A DNA stretch of 47,694 nucleotides from a virus, in the IMG/VR virus record IMGVR_UViG_3300032086_000127, positions 1 to 47,694 of that record. One strand, written 5' to 3'. Positions 38,473 to 47,561 of this stretch are shown here, piece after piece. Position 1 is the first letter of the stretch, and each line of letters begins with the position of its first letter. A program made the translations under genes and the position numbers. The notes beneath the pieces were generated by a model that did not search any database, was not told the origin of the DNA, and saw only the letters and a list, made by a program, of their open reading frames with translations.

Positions 38473-39348
38473 ATGGCTGAAACAGCTATTATGGCAGAAG
38501 AAATGCAATCACCAAAAAAGGTTGCATTTGCAAACAAACCTTACACGCAAGAAGAGCGAATTAAGCGTGAAGAGGAAGAACTGGAACAACTCATCAAAGA
38601 ACAAAAGGGTGAGGTAGAAGAGCCAGCACAAGAGGAAGAAGCAGAGCCAGCAAACGCAGAAGAACGTACTTTTAAAAAGCGTTACTCTGATTTACGTAGG
38701 CATCAGCAAAAACAAGCAGAAGAACTTAAAAAAGAAATAGATGAACTAAAAAGACAGCTAAGTACTGCTGCTCAAAAAGAAATGAAACTTCCTAAGTCTG
38801 ATGAAGACATAGAGGAATGGGCCAAAGAGTATCCTGATGTAGCACAGATTGTAGAAACAATTGCCATGAAGAAAGCGGCAGAGCAAGCAAGTGTACTTGA
38901 AGACCGCATGAAAGCAATTGACGAGATGCAACAATCTGCATCAAAGGAAAAAGCGGAAGCAGAGTTGATTAGATTGCATCCAGATTTTTTGGAAATTCGT
39001 GATAGTGATGACTTTCATGATTGGGCAGATGAGCAACCTAAGTGGGTGCAAGATGCTCTCTACGAAAATGATAATGATGCACGGTCAGCCGCTAGAGCAA
39101 TTGACTTATATAAAGTAGATAGAGGGATTACAAGTGAGAAGAAGTCTAAAAAAACTAAAGGTGCTGCTGAAGCGGTGTCCACTAAAGGCAGTAGAAGCAC
39201 ACCTCAAACAGACGAGGCTTCCACTTATTTAAAAGAATCTGCAGTTCAGGCAATGTCGCCACAAGAATACGAAAAGAACGCAGACGATATTATGGAAGCT
39301 ATCCGCACAGGAAAGTTTATCTATGATATTTCTGGCTCTGCCAGATAA
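38473..39348 (+). CDS. Putative scaffolding/head assembly protein
   Basis: A 291-aa acidic coiled-coil protein immediately before the major capsid gene, the normal place for a scaffold. Residues 25-60 are nearly all acidic, and 70-105 form a heptad-like coiled coil (RYSDLRRHQQKQAEELKKEI). The C-terminus has a folded helical piece. An AAGGAGAAGACA ribosome site precedes the ATG. A direct protease motif is absent. Confidence 0.78.
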   Translation: MAETAIMAEEMQSPKKVAFANKPYTQEERIKREEEELEQLIKEQKGEVEEPAQEEEAEPANAEERTFKKRYSDLRRHQQKQAEELKKEIDELKRQLSTAAQKEMKLPKSDEDIEEWAKEYPDVAQIVETIAMKKAAEQASVLEDRMKAIDEMQQSASKEKAEAELIRLHPDFLEIRDSDDFHDWADEQPKWVQDALYENDNDARSAARAIDLYKVDRGITSEKKSKKTKGAAEAVSTKGSRSTPQTDEASTYLKESAVQAMSPQEYEKNADDIMEAIRTGKFIYDISGSAR

Positions 39349-39355
39349 AAAAGTG

Positions 39356-39383
39356 TTGACAAATAGTTATTTTTCAGTATAAC
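39356..39383 (+). promoter_or_regulatory. Sigma-70 promoter of the major capsid gene
   Basis: TTGACA (39356-39361), 16-nt spacer and TATAAC (39378-39383), followed by TATATGTAACC. It resembles the 25.65 kb promoter in the bases around and after the -10. It gives capsid its own strong transcript. Confidence 0.72.
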
Positions 39384-39396
39384 TATATGTAACCAA

Positions 39397-39426
39397 GTGT
39401 GGATGTATAGCGCAATATATCCACAC
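39397..39426 (+). promoter_or_regulatory. 5' leader hairpin of the capsid transcript
   Basis: A perfect 8-bp stem GTGTGGAT/ATCCACAC encloses a 14-nt AT-rich loop, starting only about 7 nt after the likely transcription start. Such 5' hairpins stabilise messages for highly made proteins. The remaining leader (39427-39584) has no frame I trust; a clean AGGAG precedes the capsid ATG. Confidence 0.55.
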
Positions 39427-39584
39427 ATAACAGCAAACAAACACAGCTTACGGATTACCTGACGAGTTTGGCCTGTTGAACAGTAGGGCGGCCACCTTAC
39501 TTGAATACACACCCAAATGAATTAGCCTCTGATAGTCTGGTGAGTTTGCATCTGTAGAAAAAATGCTAACTTAGGAGAAAAATC

Positions 39585-40640
39585 ATGGCATTTGCATCAG
39601 CAAGTGGGTATGGTAATCTTCCTAACGGTAATTTTTCACCTGTAATTTACAGCAAACAGGTGCAGCTTGCTTTCCGCAAGTCTGCCGTTGCTGAAGCAAT
39701 CACTAATAATGATTACTTCGGTGAGATTGCTGCAATGGGTGATTCCGTTAAGATTATCAAAGAACCCGAAATTACAGTCAAGAACTATGCACGTGGTACT
39801 ACTATCACACCGCAAGACCTTGATGACGAAGACTTTAACCTGACAATTGACAAAGCTAACTACTTTGCATTTAAGGTTGATGACATTGAAGAGGCGCACA
39901 GCCACGTAAACTTCCAGCAATTGGCAAGTGACCGTGCAGCTTATCGCCTAGCTGACCAGTTTGACCAAGACGTTCTTGGCTACTTAACTGGCTTTAAACA
40001 GTCTGCAATCCACGGTGTAGCGGATACTGTTAACACAACTGTTAACGGTTCAAAATCTGTAAGCACTGCTGGTTCTGACGAACTGTTGTCATCAATGAAA
40101 CTGGAAGCTGACGATTTCGGTGGCTCTGCAGGTTCATCAATTGGGATTCAGCCACGTCTACCGGGTGCATCTGCTGTACCGGGTTCAGGCAATGCTAACC
40201 CAACAATGGTTATTGCTCGTATGGCTCGTAAGCTAGACCAGCAAAATGTGGATACTCAAGGCCGTTGGCTTGTTGTAGACCCAGTGTTCCTAGAAGTACT
40301 GAAGGACGAAGACTCAAAACTTCTGAACTCAGACTTTGGTGGTTCAGGTCTGCAGAACGGACTTGTAGTGAATAACTTGCACGGCTTCCAAGTGTATGTT
40401 TCAAACAACTTGCCTTCAATTGGAACAGGTTCAGATACCGTTGGTGGTACTAACGCTTCCAACTATGGCATGATTGTTGCTGGACATTCATCAGCAGTAG
40501 CCACTGCAGAGCAGATTAACAAGACAGAAACATATCGTGACCCTGACAGCTTTGCTGACATCGTTCGTGGTATGCACCTGTATGGTCGTAAGATTCTACG
40601 TCCAGAGGCTCTTGTTAATGCTAAAATTAACTTGGTATAA
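39585..40640 (+). CDS. Major capsid protein (HK97-fold type)
   Basis: 351 aa, with an N-terminal IYSKQVQLAFRKSAVAEAIT and the characteristic YFGEIAAMGDSVKI and ITVKNYARGTTITPQDLDDE region of podoviral coat proteins, then a C-terminal domain with IARMARKLDQQNVDTQGRWL and VNNLHGFQVYVSNNLP. Position after the scaffold and its own promoter support the call. A strong AGGAG ribosome site is present. Confidence 0.9.
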   Translation: MAFASASGYGNLPNGNFSPVIYSKQVQLAFRKSAVAEAITNNDYFGEIAAMGDSVKIIKEPEITVKNYARGTTITPQDLDDEDFNLTIDKANYFAFKVDDIEEAHSHVNFQQLASDRAAYRLADQFDQDVLGYLTGFKQSAIHGVADTVNTTVNGSKSVSTAGSDELLSSMKLEADDFGGSAGSSIGIQPRLPGASAVPGSGNANPTMVIARMARKLDQQNVDTQGRWLVVDPVFLEVLKDEDSKLLNSDFGGSGLQNGLVVNNLHGFQVYVSNNLPSIGTGSDTVGGTNASNYGMIVAGHSSAVATAEQINKTETYRDPDSFADIVRGMHLYGRKILRPEALVNAKINLV

Positions 40641-40655
40641 GGGGAGTATTGAAAA

Positions 40656-41135
40656 ATGGCTAACATTACTGCAGTACTGCACCCTGAATCAGGGAACTCA
40701 CAGCGTGGACGTAACCCGTACTACGTAGATGTCACAATTGACCTGACCACAAATAGCATTGCCCCCGGTGATACTATTCAGGCAATTACCGTACCTGCTA
40801 ACACATTAATCATGGCAGCAGGTTTTCAAGTTGTAGAATCTGCAACTATGAATACAGGTACAGACGCAACTGCTGCTCTTGGTTTCACTGGTGGTGATGT
40901 CGATGAGTTTGCAGCCGCACTGGACATTGACGGTGCATCTGATGGCGATTACGCTCCACAGGTTGCAATTGATGGCCTAGCACCATCTACTTCTTCTGAC
41001 ACAATTGACTTTGTGTTGGCGGGTAGTGGTGCGTCATTCTCAGCAGGTAAGCTACGTGCTTACGCTGTGATGATGGACATCAGCGACCAAGGTGACATGG
41101 CTGCTGACGAAGTAGACCGTGACACACTTGCATAA
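40656..41135 (+). CDS. Putative head decoration protein (159 aa)
   Basis: A beta-rich, Thr/Ala/Asp-rich protein (NPYYVDVTIDLTTNSIAPGD) between the capsid gene and a terminator, starting 15 nt after the capsid stop. Small beta proteins co-expressed with coat are often decoration proteins; no family identified. An alternative is a minor head completion protein. Confidence 0.6.
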   Translation: MANITAVLHPESGNSQRGRNPYYVDVTIDLTTNSIAPGDTIQAITVPANTLIMAAGFQVVESATMNTGTDATAALGFTGGDVDEFAAALDIDGASDGDYAPQVAIDGLAPSTSSDTIDFVLAGSGASFSAGKLRAYAVMMDISDQGDMAADEVDRDTLA

Positions 41136-41145
41136 GTAATCACTT

Positions 41146-41182
41146 AGTGAGGGCAGGGCAACTTGCCCTCACTTACTCTTTT
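41146..41182 (+). terminator. Terminator after capsid/decoration genes
   Basis: Ten-base-pair stem AGTGAGGGCA/TGCCCTCACT (41146-41155 with 41164-41173), 8-nt loop, followed by TACTCTTTT. It would end most of the capsid transcript and let a part read into the tail genes, matching the much higher need for coat. Confidence 0.82.
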
Positions 41183-41193
41183 AGGAATTAACG

Positions 41194-41913
41194 ATGGCAT
41201 ATGATTACTTAGGCTTGACAAACGAAGTGCTAGCAAGAATGAATGAGGTGGAATTAACTGCCTCTAATTTTGCAACTGGCGCACGTGGATTTCAAGTACA
41301 ATGTAAAAACGCTGTAAACGATGCTATCAACTATGTCAATCAACGTGAATTTGGTTGGCCTTTTTCACATGCAACTAGCACTGTAACACTGGTAGCAAAC
41401 ACAACTCGCTACACTATACCAACTACAGCTACGCATGTTGACTATGAAACATTTAGAATATCAAAAGATAATACTCTTGGTGTTGCAGGTACAACTCTAC
41501 GAGTACTTGACTATAAAGAATACGTAGACAGATTCATTGACCAAGAAAGTACTACGGGTGTAGGCGGTGTTCCTATCTATGTGTTTCGTACACCAGATAA
41601 TAACTATGGTTTATATCCATATCCAGATGCAGGTTATGAATTAAAATTTGAATATTTTGACAGACCTACTGCTCTTTCTGCAGCAACAGATGTACCGACA
41701 ATACCAGAACAGTTTCGTCAGGTAATTGCAGATGGTGCTACTGCATATGCCTATCAGTATCGCGGCGAAGCACAACAGTATGGCATTAACTTTTCAAGAT
41801 TTGAAGACGGCATCAAACATATGCAGTCAATCCTGTTAAACAGGGTAGACTATGTGAGGTCAACTTATATACCGCACTCGCAGAGATACGGCATTAACAC
41901 AGCAATGTTTTAG
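41194..41913 (+). CDS. Tail tubular protein A-like (head-tail adaptor)
   Basis: 239 aa. Pattern: YLGLTNEVLARMNEVEL, NAVNDAINYVNQREFGWPF, RYTIPTTATHVDYETFRI and YPDAGYELKFEYF, typical of podoviral gp11/TTPA-type adaptors located after the capsid. The N-terminal helices should bind the portal, the beta body the tail tube. 7 nt separate it from the next tail gene. Confidence 0.82.
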   Translation: MAYDYLGLTNEVLARMNEVELTASNFATGARGFQVQCKNAVNDAINYVNQREFGWPFSHATSTVTLVANTTRYTIPTTATHVDYETFRISKDNTLGVAGTTLRVLDYKEYVDRFIDQESTTGVGGVPIYVFRTPDNNYGLYPYPDAGYELKFEYFDRPTALSAATDVPTIPEQFRQVIADGATAYAYQYRGEAQQYGINFSRFEDGIKHMQSILLNRVDYVRSTYIPHSQRYGINTAMF

Positions 41914-41920
41914 GTGATAC

Positions 41921-43423
41921 ATGGCAGACGAATCAGGATTAAGCCCATTTGTCTTTGCCTGTTCAGGGGGATTGGTATTAGACCTATCTACCTTTGAAAT
42001 GCAACCGGGTATGGCACTTGAGTTGCAAAACTTTGAGCCAGACATTAAAGGCGGATACAGACGTATCTCAGGATACACAAAGTGGAATACTAATATTGTG
42101 CCTCAAGACGCTAGTTCCAGTGAAAAGGTTCTAATGTCTGCTTTCTTTAATAATAAAGTTATTGCGGCACGTGGTGGTAAAATACATGAAGCTGGAACAA
42201 CAGGTAGCTGGACACAGATTGACACTGGCAGAACAAATGCTGGTAAGTACACACACTTCCGTTACAATCTGGCTGGCACAGATTTTATCGTGTGGGCTGA
42301 TGGCGCAAATCATGCGACCAAGTATGATGGCACTACTGTTACTGACCTCAACGCAACAGGCGCACCTGCTAACCCAAAGTTTGTAGTTGGTTTTAAAGAT
42401 GCACTGTTCTTTGCTGGTATGTCTGCTACACCACAGGCAATAACTTTTACAGCACCTTTTACAGATAGTGATTTTAGTACAGCTAATGGTGCAGGTACAA
42501 TAAATGTAGACAGTAATATTACTGGACTGTTTCCATTTCGTGACCAATTATTTATATTCTGCGAAGAACGTATATTTAAATTAGTTGGCAATACCATAGC
42601 AGACTTTCAAGTGTTACCTGTTACACGTGAAATAGGTTGTGTTAATGGACATACTATTCAGGAAGTTGGTGGTGATATTATCTTTCTTGGTCCAGACGGA
42701 CTGCGTACTGTTGCTGGTACAGAGAAAATTGGTGACGTTGAACTTGGCACAATTAGTCGGCAGGTACAGCCACGCTTTGAAGGTCTGACAGATGTTGATG
42801 AATTTGACAGCGTAGTTGTACCAGATAAAACACAGTATCGCATATTCTTTTCTAATGCAAATATAACACGTGGAAACACAACAGGTGTTATAGCAGTTAG
42901 AAAACAAACATATGAGTTTGCAGACCTTCGTGGTATAAGACCAAGTAGTACAGACTTTATCGTTGACCAAGGTGAATCAATAGTTTTACACGGCGAGTAT
43001 GATGGTTATGTATATCGTCAAGAAACAGGTAATGACTTTGATGGTAATACCATTACAGGTAAGTACAGGTCTCCTGACTTATCATTAGGTGATGCAGGTA
43101 TCCGTAAAAACTTTCAGCGGATAATTATTAACTACGCACCTGAAGCTGCTGTAAATGCAGATTTGTTTGTAAGATACGACTATGAGTCACCACAAGTACC
43201 CCGTCCTGCTGCATATCCGTTTGATACAGCCACAGTGGTTGCGGTTTATGGTTCATCAGTATATGGAACAGCAACATACGGTGGTCAGTCAAACCCATTA
43301 ATTAGACAGCCTATTGAAGGGTCAGGATTTGCTGTGGCACTACGGGTAAACGACAGGGGTGTATCAGCCCCGTATTCGCTGAAGGGATTTCAGCTAGAAT
43401 TTGATGTAGGAGCAAGACGCTAA
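41921..43423 (+). CDS. Tail tubular/nozzle protein (500 aa)
   Basis: A beta-propeller-like protein rich in repeated aromatic strands ([56 protein letters not shown]) as in podoviral tail nozzle proteins (TTPB/P22 gp10-like). C-terminus [20 protein letters not shown] is typical. Overlaps the fibre gene by 1 nt. Confidence 0.8.
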   Translation: MADESGLSPFVFACSGGLVLDLSTFEMQPGMALELQNFEPDIKGGYRRISGYTKWNTNIVPQDASSSEKVLMSAFFNNKVIAARGGKIHEAGTTGSWTQIDTGRTNAGKYTHFRYNLAGTDFIVWADGANHATKYDGTTVTDLNATGAPANPKFVVGFKDALFFAGMSATPQAITFTAPFTDSDFSTANGAGTINVDSNITGLFPFRDQLFIFCEERIFKLVGNTIADFQVLPVTREIGCVNGHTIQEVGGDIIFLGPDGLRTVAGTEKIGDVELGTISRQVQPRFEGLTDVDEFDSVVVPDKTQYRIFFSNANITRGNTTGVIAVRKQTYEFADLRGIRPSSTDFIVDQGESIVLHGEYDGYVYRQETGNDFDGNTITGKYRSPDLSLGDAGIRKNFQRIIINYAPEAAVNADLFVRYDYESPQVPRPAAYPFDTATVVAVYGSSVYGTATYGGQSNPLIRQPIEGSGFAVALRVNDRGVSAPYSLKGFQLEFDVGARR

Positions 43424-45492
43424 TGGCAGGTTATACCAGACAGTCTACATTTACTGACGGTGACATTATCAATGCTGCCGATAGTAATGACGAGTTCAAC
43501 CAGCTACTTAATGCATTTAGCATTAGCACAGGCCACAAACATGATGGCACTGCTGCTGAAGGTCCAGTCATTGGTTTGATTGGTGACCCCGGTGTTGCTA
43601 CACCTATAAACAAAGTTGTTGTGGACGATACAAACAACCAGATTGAATTTAATATTGATGTATCTTCTGTATCAACAGAACAGTTTGTAGTTAAAGATGG
43701 TGTTATTGAACCAACTACAACTAACGATATTGACTTAGGTTCATCTTCTAAAAAATTTAAAGACTTGCATCTTGCTGGTGCGGCTAATATTGGCGGTACA
43801 GTAACTTTGTCTGGCAATGTTCTTGTGTCTGGTACTTTAGGTGCTGACCTTATTCCAGATGCAGATGATACTCGTGATATTGGTAGCACCTCTGCTGAAT
43901 GGAAAGACTTGTACATTGATGGCACTGCATACGTAGACGCTATCAACTACGCTGGTACAGCTATTACATCTACAGCAGCAGAACTAAACTTGATGGATGG
44001 TGGTACGTCTATCGGTACAACTGCTGTAGCAGGTGGAGATGGTATTGTAACCAACGATGCAGGAACTATGCGTCAGACTACTGTGGATACATTTGATACG
44101 TATCTTGCAGCCACAACAAAAACACTTACAAACAAAACAATTGATGCTGACAACAATACCCTATCTAATATTGAAGTAGACAATTTTAAAGCTGCTACAA
44201 TAGTATTAGAGTCAGAGGGTATTGGCTCAAATGATAATGATACAACAATACCTACATCTGCTGCCGTCAAGGATTATGTAGACACACAAATTACTGCAGA
44301 AGATTTAGACATTGCAGGTGATAGTGGTACAGGTGCTATTGACTTAGACTCGCAGTCTTTGACTATTGCTGGTACAACTAATGAAATTGAAACATCTGCT
44401 TCTGGTCAAACACTTACTATTGGGTTGCCTAATAATGTAACAATAGGCAATAATCTTACTGTTACTGGTGACCTGACTGTATCAGGTGATGATATTACTA
44501 TGGGTACGAATACCTCTGGTCATATCATGGTGGCTGACGGTACAAACTTTAACCCAGTTGCTGTGTCGGGTGACGTGACTATTAGCAGTGCTGGTGCAGT
44601 TACTATTGCCAGTGGTGCTGTTGAAACAGCAATGGTTAATGCTAATGTTATTACAGGTCAAACTGCAGAAACATCTGTAGACAGTTCTAACGATTTAATT
44701 CTTCTATACGATAACTCTGCAACAGCGTTACGCAAGATGACTGTCGCAAACCTTGTTTCTGCTGCAGGTGGATTAACTGACGTGGTTGCTGATACAACCC
44801 CCCAGCTTGGTGGTGACTTAGATGTAAACGGTAACGACATCGTATCTACATCTAATGGTAACATTGACATCTTGCCAAACGGAACAGGAGTTGTAAACCT
44901 TGATGGCGATGGTTCATCAGGTGGTGTCTCTATTTCTGATGGTCTTGTTGATATTCGTACAGGTACTGGCACACGCTCACAGGTCAAGTTCTACTGTGAG
45001 TCTAGCAATGCTCACGCACAAACACTTCAACCACAACCTCACTCTGCTGGCGTAACAAACACCCTGACACTACCTGCTGGTGGTAATCAGGAAATTGTAG
45101 GTACAACAGCCACACAAACCCTGACTAACAAAACAATAGATGCCGCACAGTTATCCGGCACGGTTGCTAACGCACGTTTGGATGCAGAGTTACAAGCACT
45201 TGCTGGCCTGACATCTGCAGCAGACAAAGGTATTCAGTTTACTGGTTCTGGTACTGCAGCAGTATATGACCTAACAGCAGCAGGTAAAGCACTATTAGAT
45301 GATGCAGATGCATCAGCACAGCGTACTACACTAGGTCTAGGTACAGCCGCTACACAGACTGTAGGTACAAGTGCAAACAACGTAGTACAGTTAGATGGGT
45401 CAGCTAGACTGCCAGCAGTTGATGGCTCACAGCTTACTAACCTACCAGCAAGTGGTGATGGTGGTATTGCAATGGCAATTGCATTAGGGTAG
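43423..45492 (+). CDS. Tail fibre/tailspike-type protein (689 aa)
   Basis: After an N-terminal adaptor ([20 protein letters not shown] and a HKHDGT motif), the body is a chain of Thr/Asp/Gly-rich repeats such as [17 protein letters not shown] and [16 protein letters not shown], plus a '[21 protein letters not shown]' -like strand region typical of trimeric fibres. No chaperone or endosialidase domain is visible at the C-terminus ([11 protein letters not shown]). It attaches to the nozzle and recognises the host. Confidence 0.85.
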   Translation: MAGYTRQSTFTDGDIINAADSNDEFNQLLNAFSISTGHKHDGTAAEGPVIGLIGDPGVATPINKVVVDDTNNQIEFNIDVSSVSTEQFVVKDGVIEPTTTNDIDLGSSSKKFKDLHLAGAANIGGTVTLSGNVLVSGTLGADLIPDADDTRDIGSTSAEWKDLYIDGTAYVDAINYAGTAITSTAAELNLMDGGTSIGTTAVAGGDGIVTNDAGTMRQTTVDTFDTYLAATTKTLTNKTIDADNNTLSNIEVDNFKAATIVLESEGIGSNDNDTTIPTSAAVKDYVDTQITAEDLDIAGDSGTGAIDLDSQSLTIAGTTNEIETSASGQTLTIGLPNNVTIGNNLTVTGDLTVSGDDITMGTNTSGHIMVADGTNFNPVAVSGDVTISSAGAVTIASGAVETAMVNANVITGQTAETSVDSSNDLILLYDNSATALRKMTVANLVSAAGGLTDVVADTTPQLGGDLDVNGNDIVSTSNGNIDILPNGTGVVNLDGDGSSGGVSISDGLVDIRTGTGTRSQVKFYCESSNAHAQTLQPQPHSAGVTNTLTLPAGGNQEIVGTTATQTLTNKTIDAAQLSGTVANARLDAELQALAGLTSAADKGIQFTGSGTAAVYDLTAAGKALLDDADASAQRTTLGLGTAATQTVGTSANNVVQLDGSARLPAVDGSQLTNLPASGDGGIAMAIALG

Positions 45493-45532
45493 TTGACAAC
45501 CACGTAAAAATATGGTATAATTACCGTATAAT
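45493..45532 (+). promoter_or_regulatory. Perfect sigma-70 promoter of the tail-adhesin cassette
   Basis: TTGACA (45493-45498), 17-nt spacer, TATAAT (45516-45521), followed by a second TATAAT (45527-45532). The same arrangement, with a GTATAA after the -10, is present at 25.65 kb. It gives separate control of the downstream beta-rich and adhesin genes. Confidence 0.82.
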
Positions 45533-45547
45533 TAATTGGAGTAAATA

Positions 45548-45892
45548 ATGGCAAACGCATTTCTAAGTGAGACAGATACAGCTATTGGTACATCTGCTGC
45601 CACTATCTACACTTGTCCTGCTTCTACTGAAACTACCATTATTGGTTTGAGTATTGCTAACATTGTGACTAGCCAAGTTACTGTAGACGTAAAGCTAAAT
45701 GGTGCTGGACGTACTAGCGGTGCAGTGGATAATGTTCACCTTGTAAAAGCAGCACCCATTCCTGTAGGTGGTTCACTTGTAGTTGTAGGCGGTGACCAGA
45801 AGGTAGTGCTAGAACCGGGTGATACAATCACTGTTGAGTCTGACACTGCATCGTCTGTTGACGTTGTACTTAGCCACCTAGATATTACATAA
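45548..45892 (+). CDS. Small beta-rich tail/decoration protein (114 aa)
   Basis: A Thr/Val-rich beta-sandwich-like protein. The TIYTCPASTETTIIGLSI beginning and LEPGDTITVESD near the end parallel the 119-aa protein at 28688-29047. Ribosome site GGAG sits in the leader right behind a strong promoter. Likely an accessory virion protein; an exact role is unknown. Confidence 0.62.
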   Translation: MANAFLSETDTAIGTSAATIYTCPASTETTIIGLSIANIVTSQVTVDVKLNGAGRTSGAVDNVHLVKAAPIPVGGSLVVVGGDQKVVLEPGDTITVESDTASSVDVVLSHLDIT

Positions 45893-45902
45893 GGAGTAGG
45901 GC

Positions 45903-46352
45903 ATGGCGTATCAAGGCGCAGCACCAATACCAGCTTTCCAAAGCCGCCCTGCCAAGCAGGAGTTTAACGGCACTGGTTCAGCAACCACGTTTACCCTGAA
46001 CAGAACAGTTCGGGCAGAGGACATTGTTGTGTCTGTAGATGGTGTTGTGCAAGAGCCGACAGATTCCTACACTGTGCCTGATGGTACTACCCTAACATTC
46101 TCTGCTGCCCCATCAAGCGGCACTGGCAACATCTTTGTTATGTACATGGGTACATCAATGGGGTCGGTTGCTCCTGCTGCTGAGAACAAGGGTAACTTCA
46201 AGGCTGGCGGTATGTTCCGTACCAACGCACAAACCTTGAATGATGACGTAACTATATTGGCAACAGAGAACGCTAACGTAACAGGGCCACTAACAGTAGC
46301 AACAGGGGTTACCCTGACTGTTAACTCAGGTGGTACATTGGTGACGCTATGA
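45903..46352 (+). CDS. Tail fibre/baseplate-like protein (149 aa)
   Basis: Begins AYQGAAPIPAFQSRPAKQEF, then FNGTGSATTFTLNRTVRAED and VSVDGVVQEPTDSYTVPDGT, a beta domain known from phage tail adhesins and fibre-associated proteins. C-terminal strands end TLTVNSGGTLVTL. AAGGAG precedes the ATG. Overlaps the next gene by 4 nt. Confidence 0.7.
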   Translation: MAYQGAAPIPAFQSRPAKQEFNGTGSATTFTLNRTVRAEDIVVSVDGVVQEPTDSYTVPDGTTLTFSAAPSSGTGNIFVMYMGTSMGSVAPAAENKGNFKAGGMFRTNAQTLNDDVTILATENANVTGPLTVATGVTLTVNSGGTLVTL

Positions 46353-46735
46353 GTACATTGAAGGCAGATACAATCGTAGCGGCAGACGGCACTAGCCCTG
46401 TCACGCTGACTAAGCAAGATGCGGCAAAGGCGTGGGTTGTGTATGACCAGTCTGCAAACACAGTACGAAACTCGCTTAACGTCAGCAGTATTGGAGATAC
46501 TGCTACAGGAGATTTCTTGAGAAACCACGCATCATCATTTTCAGACGCCTATTATACAAATACTGGAGGCGGTTCATATCATGGAAGTGAGGGCGTTACC
46601 GATGATTCGCTTGGTCATAGACACGCCACAAGCACAACAAGCAGTGTTGCTATGAAAACAACTTATGGCGGTGCGGGTTTAACTGCACTTGATTGGCAAT
46701 CCAACGAAATTGTTTCACACGGAGACCTAGCATGA
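46349..46735 (+). CDS. Tandem tail-adhesin paralogue 1 (128 aa)
   Basis: First of three related genes. It has an N-terminal ADTIVAADGTSPVTL, the KAWVVYDQSANTVRNSLNVS core, and a variable middle (His- and Ser-rich: GHRHATSTTSS) before the common end GDLA. The middle is the most different of the three. It fits a receptor-contact module of a tail fibre. Confidence 0.72.
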   Translation: MSTLKADTIVAADGTSPVTLTKQDAAKAWVVYDQSANTVRNSLNVSSIGDTATGDFLRNHASSFSDAYYTNTGGGSYHGSEGVTDDSLGHRHATSTTSSVAMKTTYGGAGLTALDWQSNEIVSHGDLA

Positions 46736-47148
46736 GTGAGATAATTACGGACAACCTCACGGGCAAGACTTCTGCTGGCAATGTGACCATTACCTCTGAG
46801 GGCGGTTCTGCTACAATGCAACTGCAACAGGGGTTAGCGAAGGCTTGGGTTAACTTCAATGGCACTGGCACGATTGCAGAGCGTGACTCGCTAGGCGTAA
46901 GTGGGTTGGTAGATAATGGGACTGGTAATTATTCAGTTAATTATACAAATGCAATGTCAAATGCTGAATATTCTATTTCAGGAATAAGCACTTGGAATAC
47001 ATCTGGAACTTCGGGTTCAATATTTGCTGCCAGTACAGGCACTTTTTCAACAACAAGTCAACAGATTGTTGTCTATCAGAGTAATTCTTTGTTTGCTCTT
47101 TTAGATTCACACACTGTTTGTTTAAATGTATTCGGAGACCTCGCATAA
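46732..47148 (+). CDS. Tandem tail-adhesin paralogue 2 (138 aa)
   Basis: The start MSEIITDNLTGKTSAGNVTI overlaps the previous stop as ATGA. It shares KAWVNFNGTGTIAERDSLGV and the end FGDLA with the next gene while the central 60 residues diverge. An upstream in-frame start would overlap the previous gene and is less likely. Confidence 0.75.
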   Translation: MSEIITDNLTGKTSAGNVTITSEGGSATMQLQQGLAKAWVNFNGTGTIAERDSLGVSGLVDNGTGNYSVNYTNAMSNAEYSISGISTWNTSGTSGSIFAASTGTFSTTSQQIVVYQSNSLFALLDSHTVCLNVFGDLA

Positions 47149-47561
47149 TGGCTGGAAAGATTATAGCAGACACTTTGGAAACTGGTGCTGGTGCTGATAT
47201 CGCCACCAGCTATGTTGTTAATGGTAGTGCGAAGGCTTGGGTGAACTTGAATGGTACTGGTACTATTGCCGCCCGTGACAGTTTTAACCACAGTAGCCTT
47301 ACCGACAATGCAAATGGTGATTACACCAACACCATAGCATCTGCTATGGGTAATGCTAATTATGCAGTAAGTCTGGCAAACACACAGGGAGAAGCCGCTA
47401 GTACTAACTCTGCAATAGGTATTAGAACTACTGGCACAGCAGGGGATGACCCTGCCTCTACCTATAGTACTACCTCACAAAGAACTATTCACAGAATATC
47501 TTCTGGTAGTTCAGGCGATATAACTATTTGCTGTATATCTGTTTTAGGAGACCTCGCATAA
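47148..47561 (+). CDS. Tandem tail-adhesin paralogue 3 (137 aa)
   Basis: Starts MAGKIIADTLETGAGADIAT in a TAATG overlap. KAWVNLNGTGTIAARDSFNH and SLTDNANGDYTNTIASAMGN align with paralogue 2, and the end is LGDLA. The last bases before each stop (GGAGACCTCGCATAATG) are repeated between paralogues 2 and 3, a possible recombination seam. Confidence 0.75.
   Translation: MAGKIIADTLETGAGADIATSYVVNGSAKAWVNLNGTGTIAARDSFNHSSLTDNANGDYTNTIASAMGNANYAVSLANTQGEAASTNSAIGIRTTGTAGDDPASTYSTTSQRTIHRISSGSSGDITICCISVLGDLA

Noticed and set aside
46349-47561. Diversity-generating retroelement acting on the tandem adhesins
   Set aside because: No reverse transcriptase or template repeat was found; tandem duplication explains the similarity.
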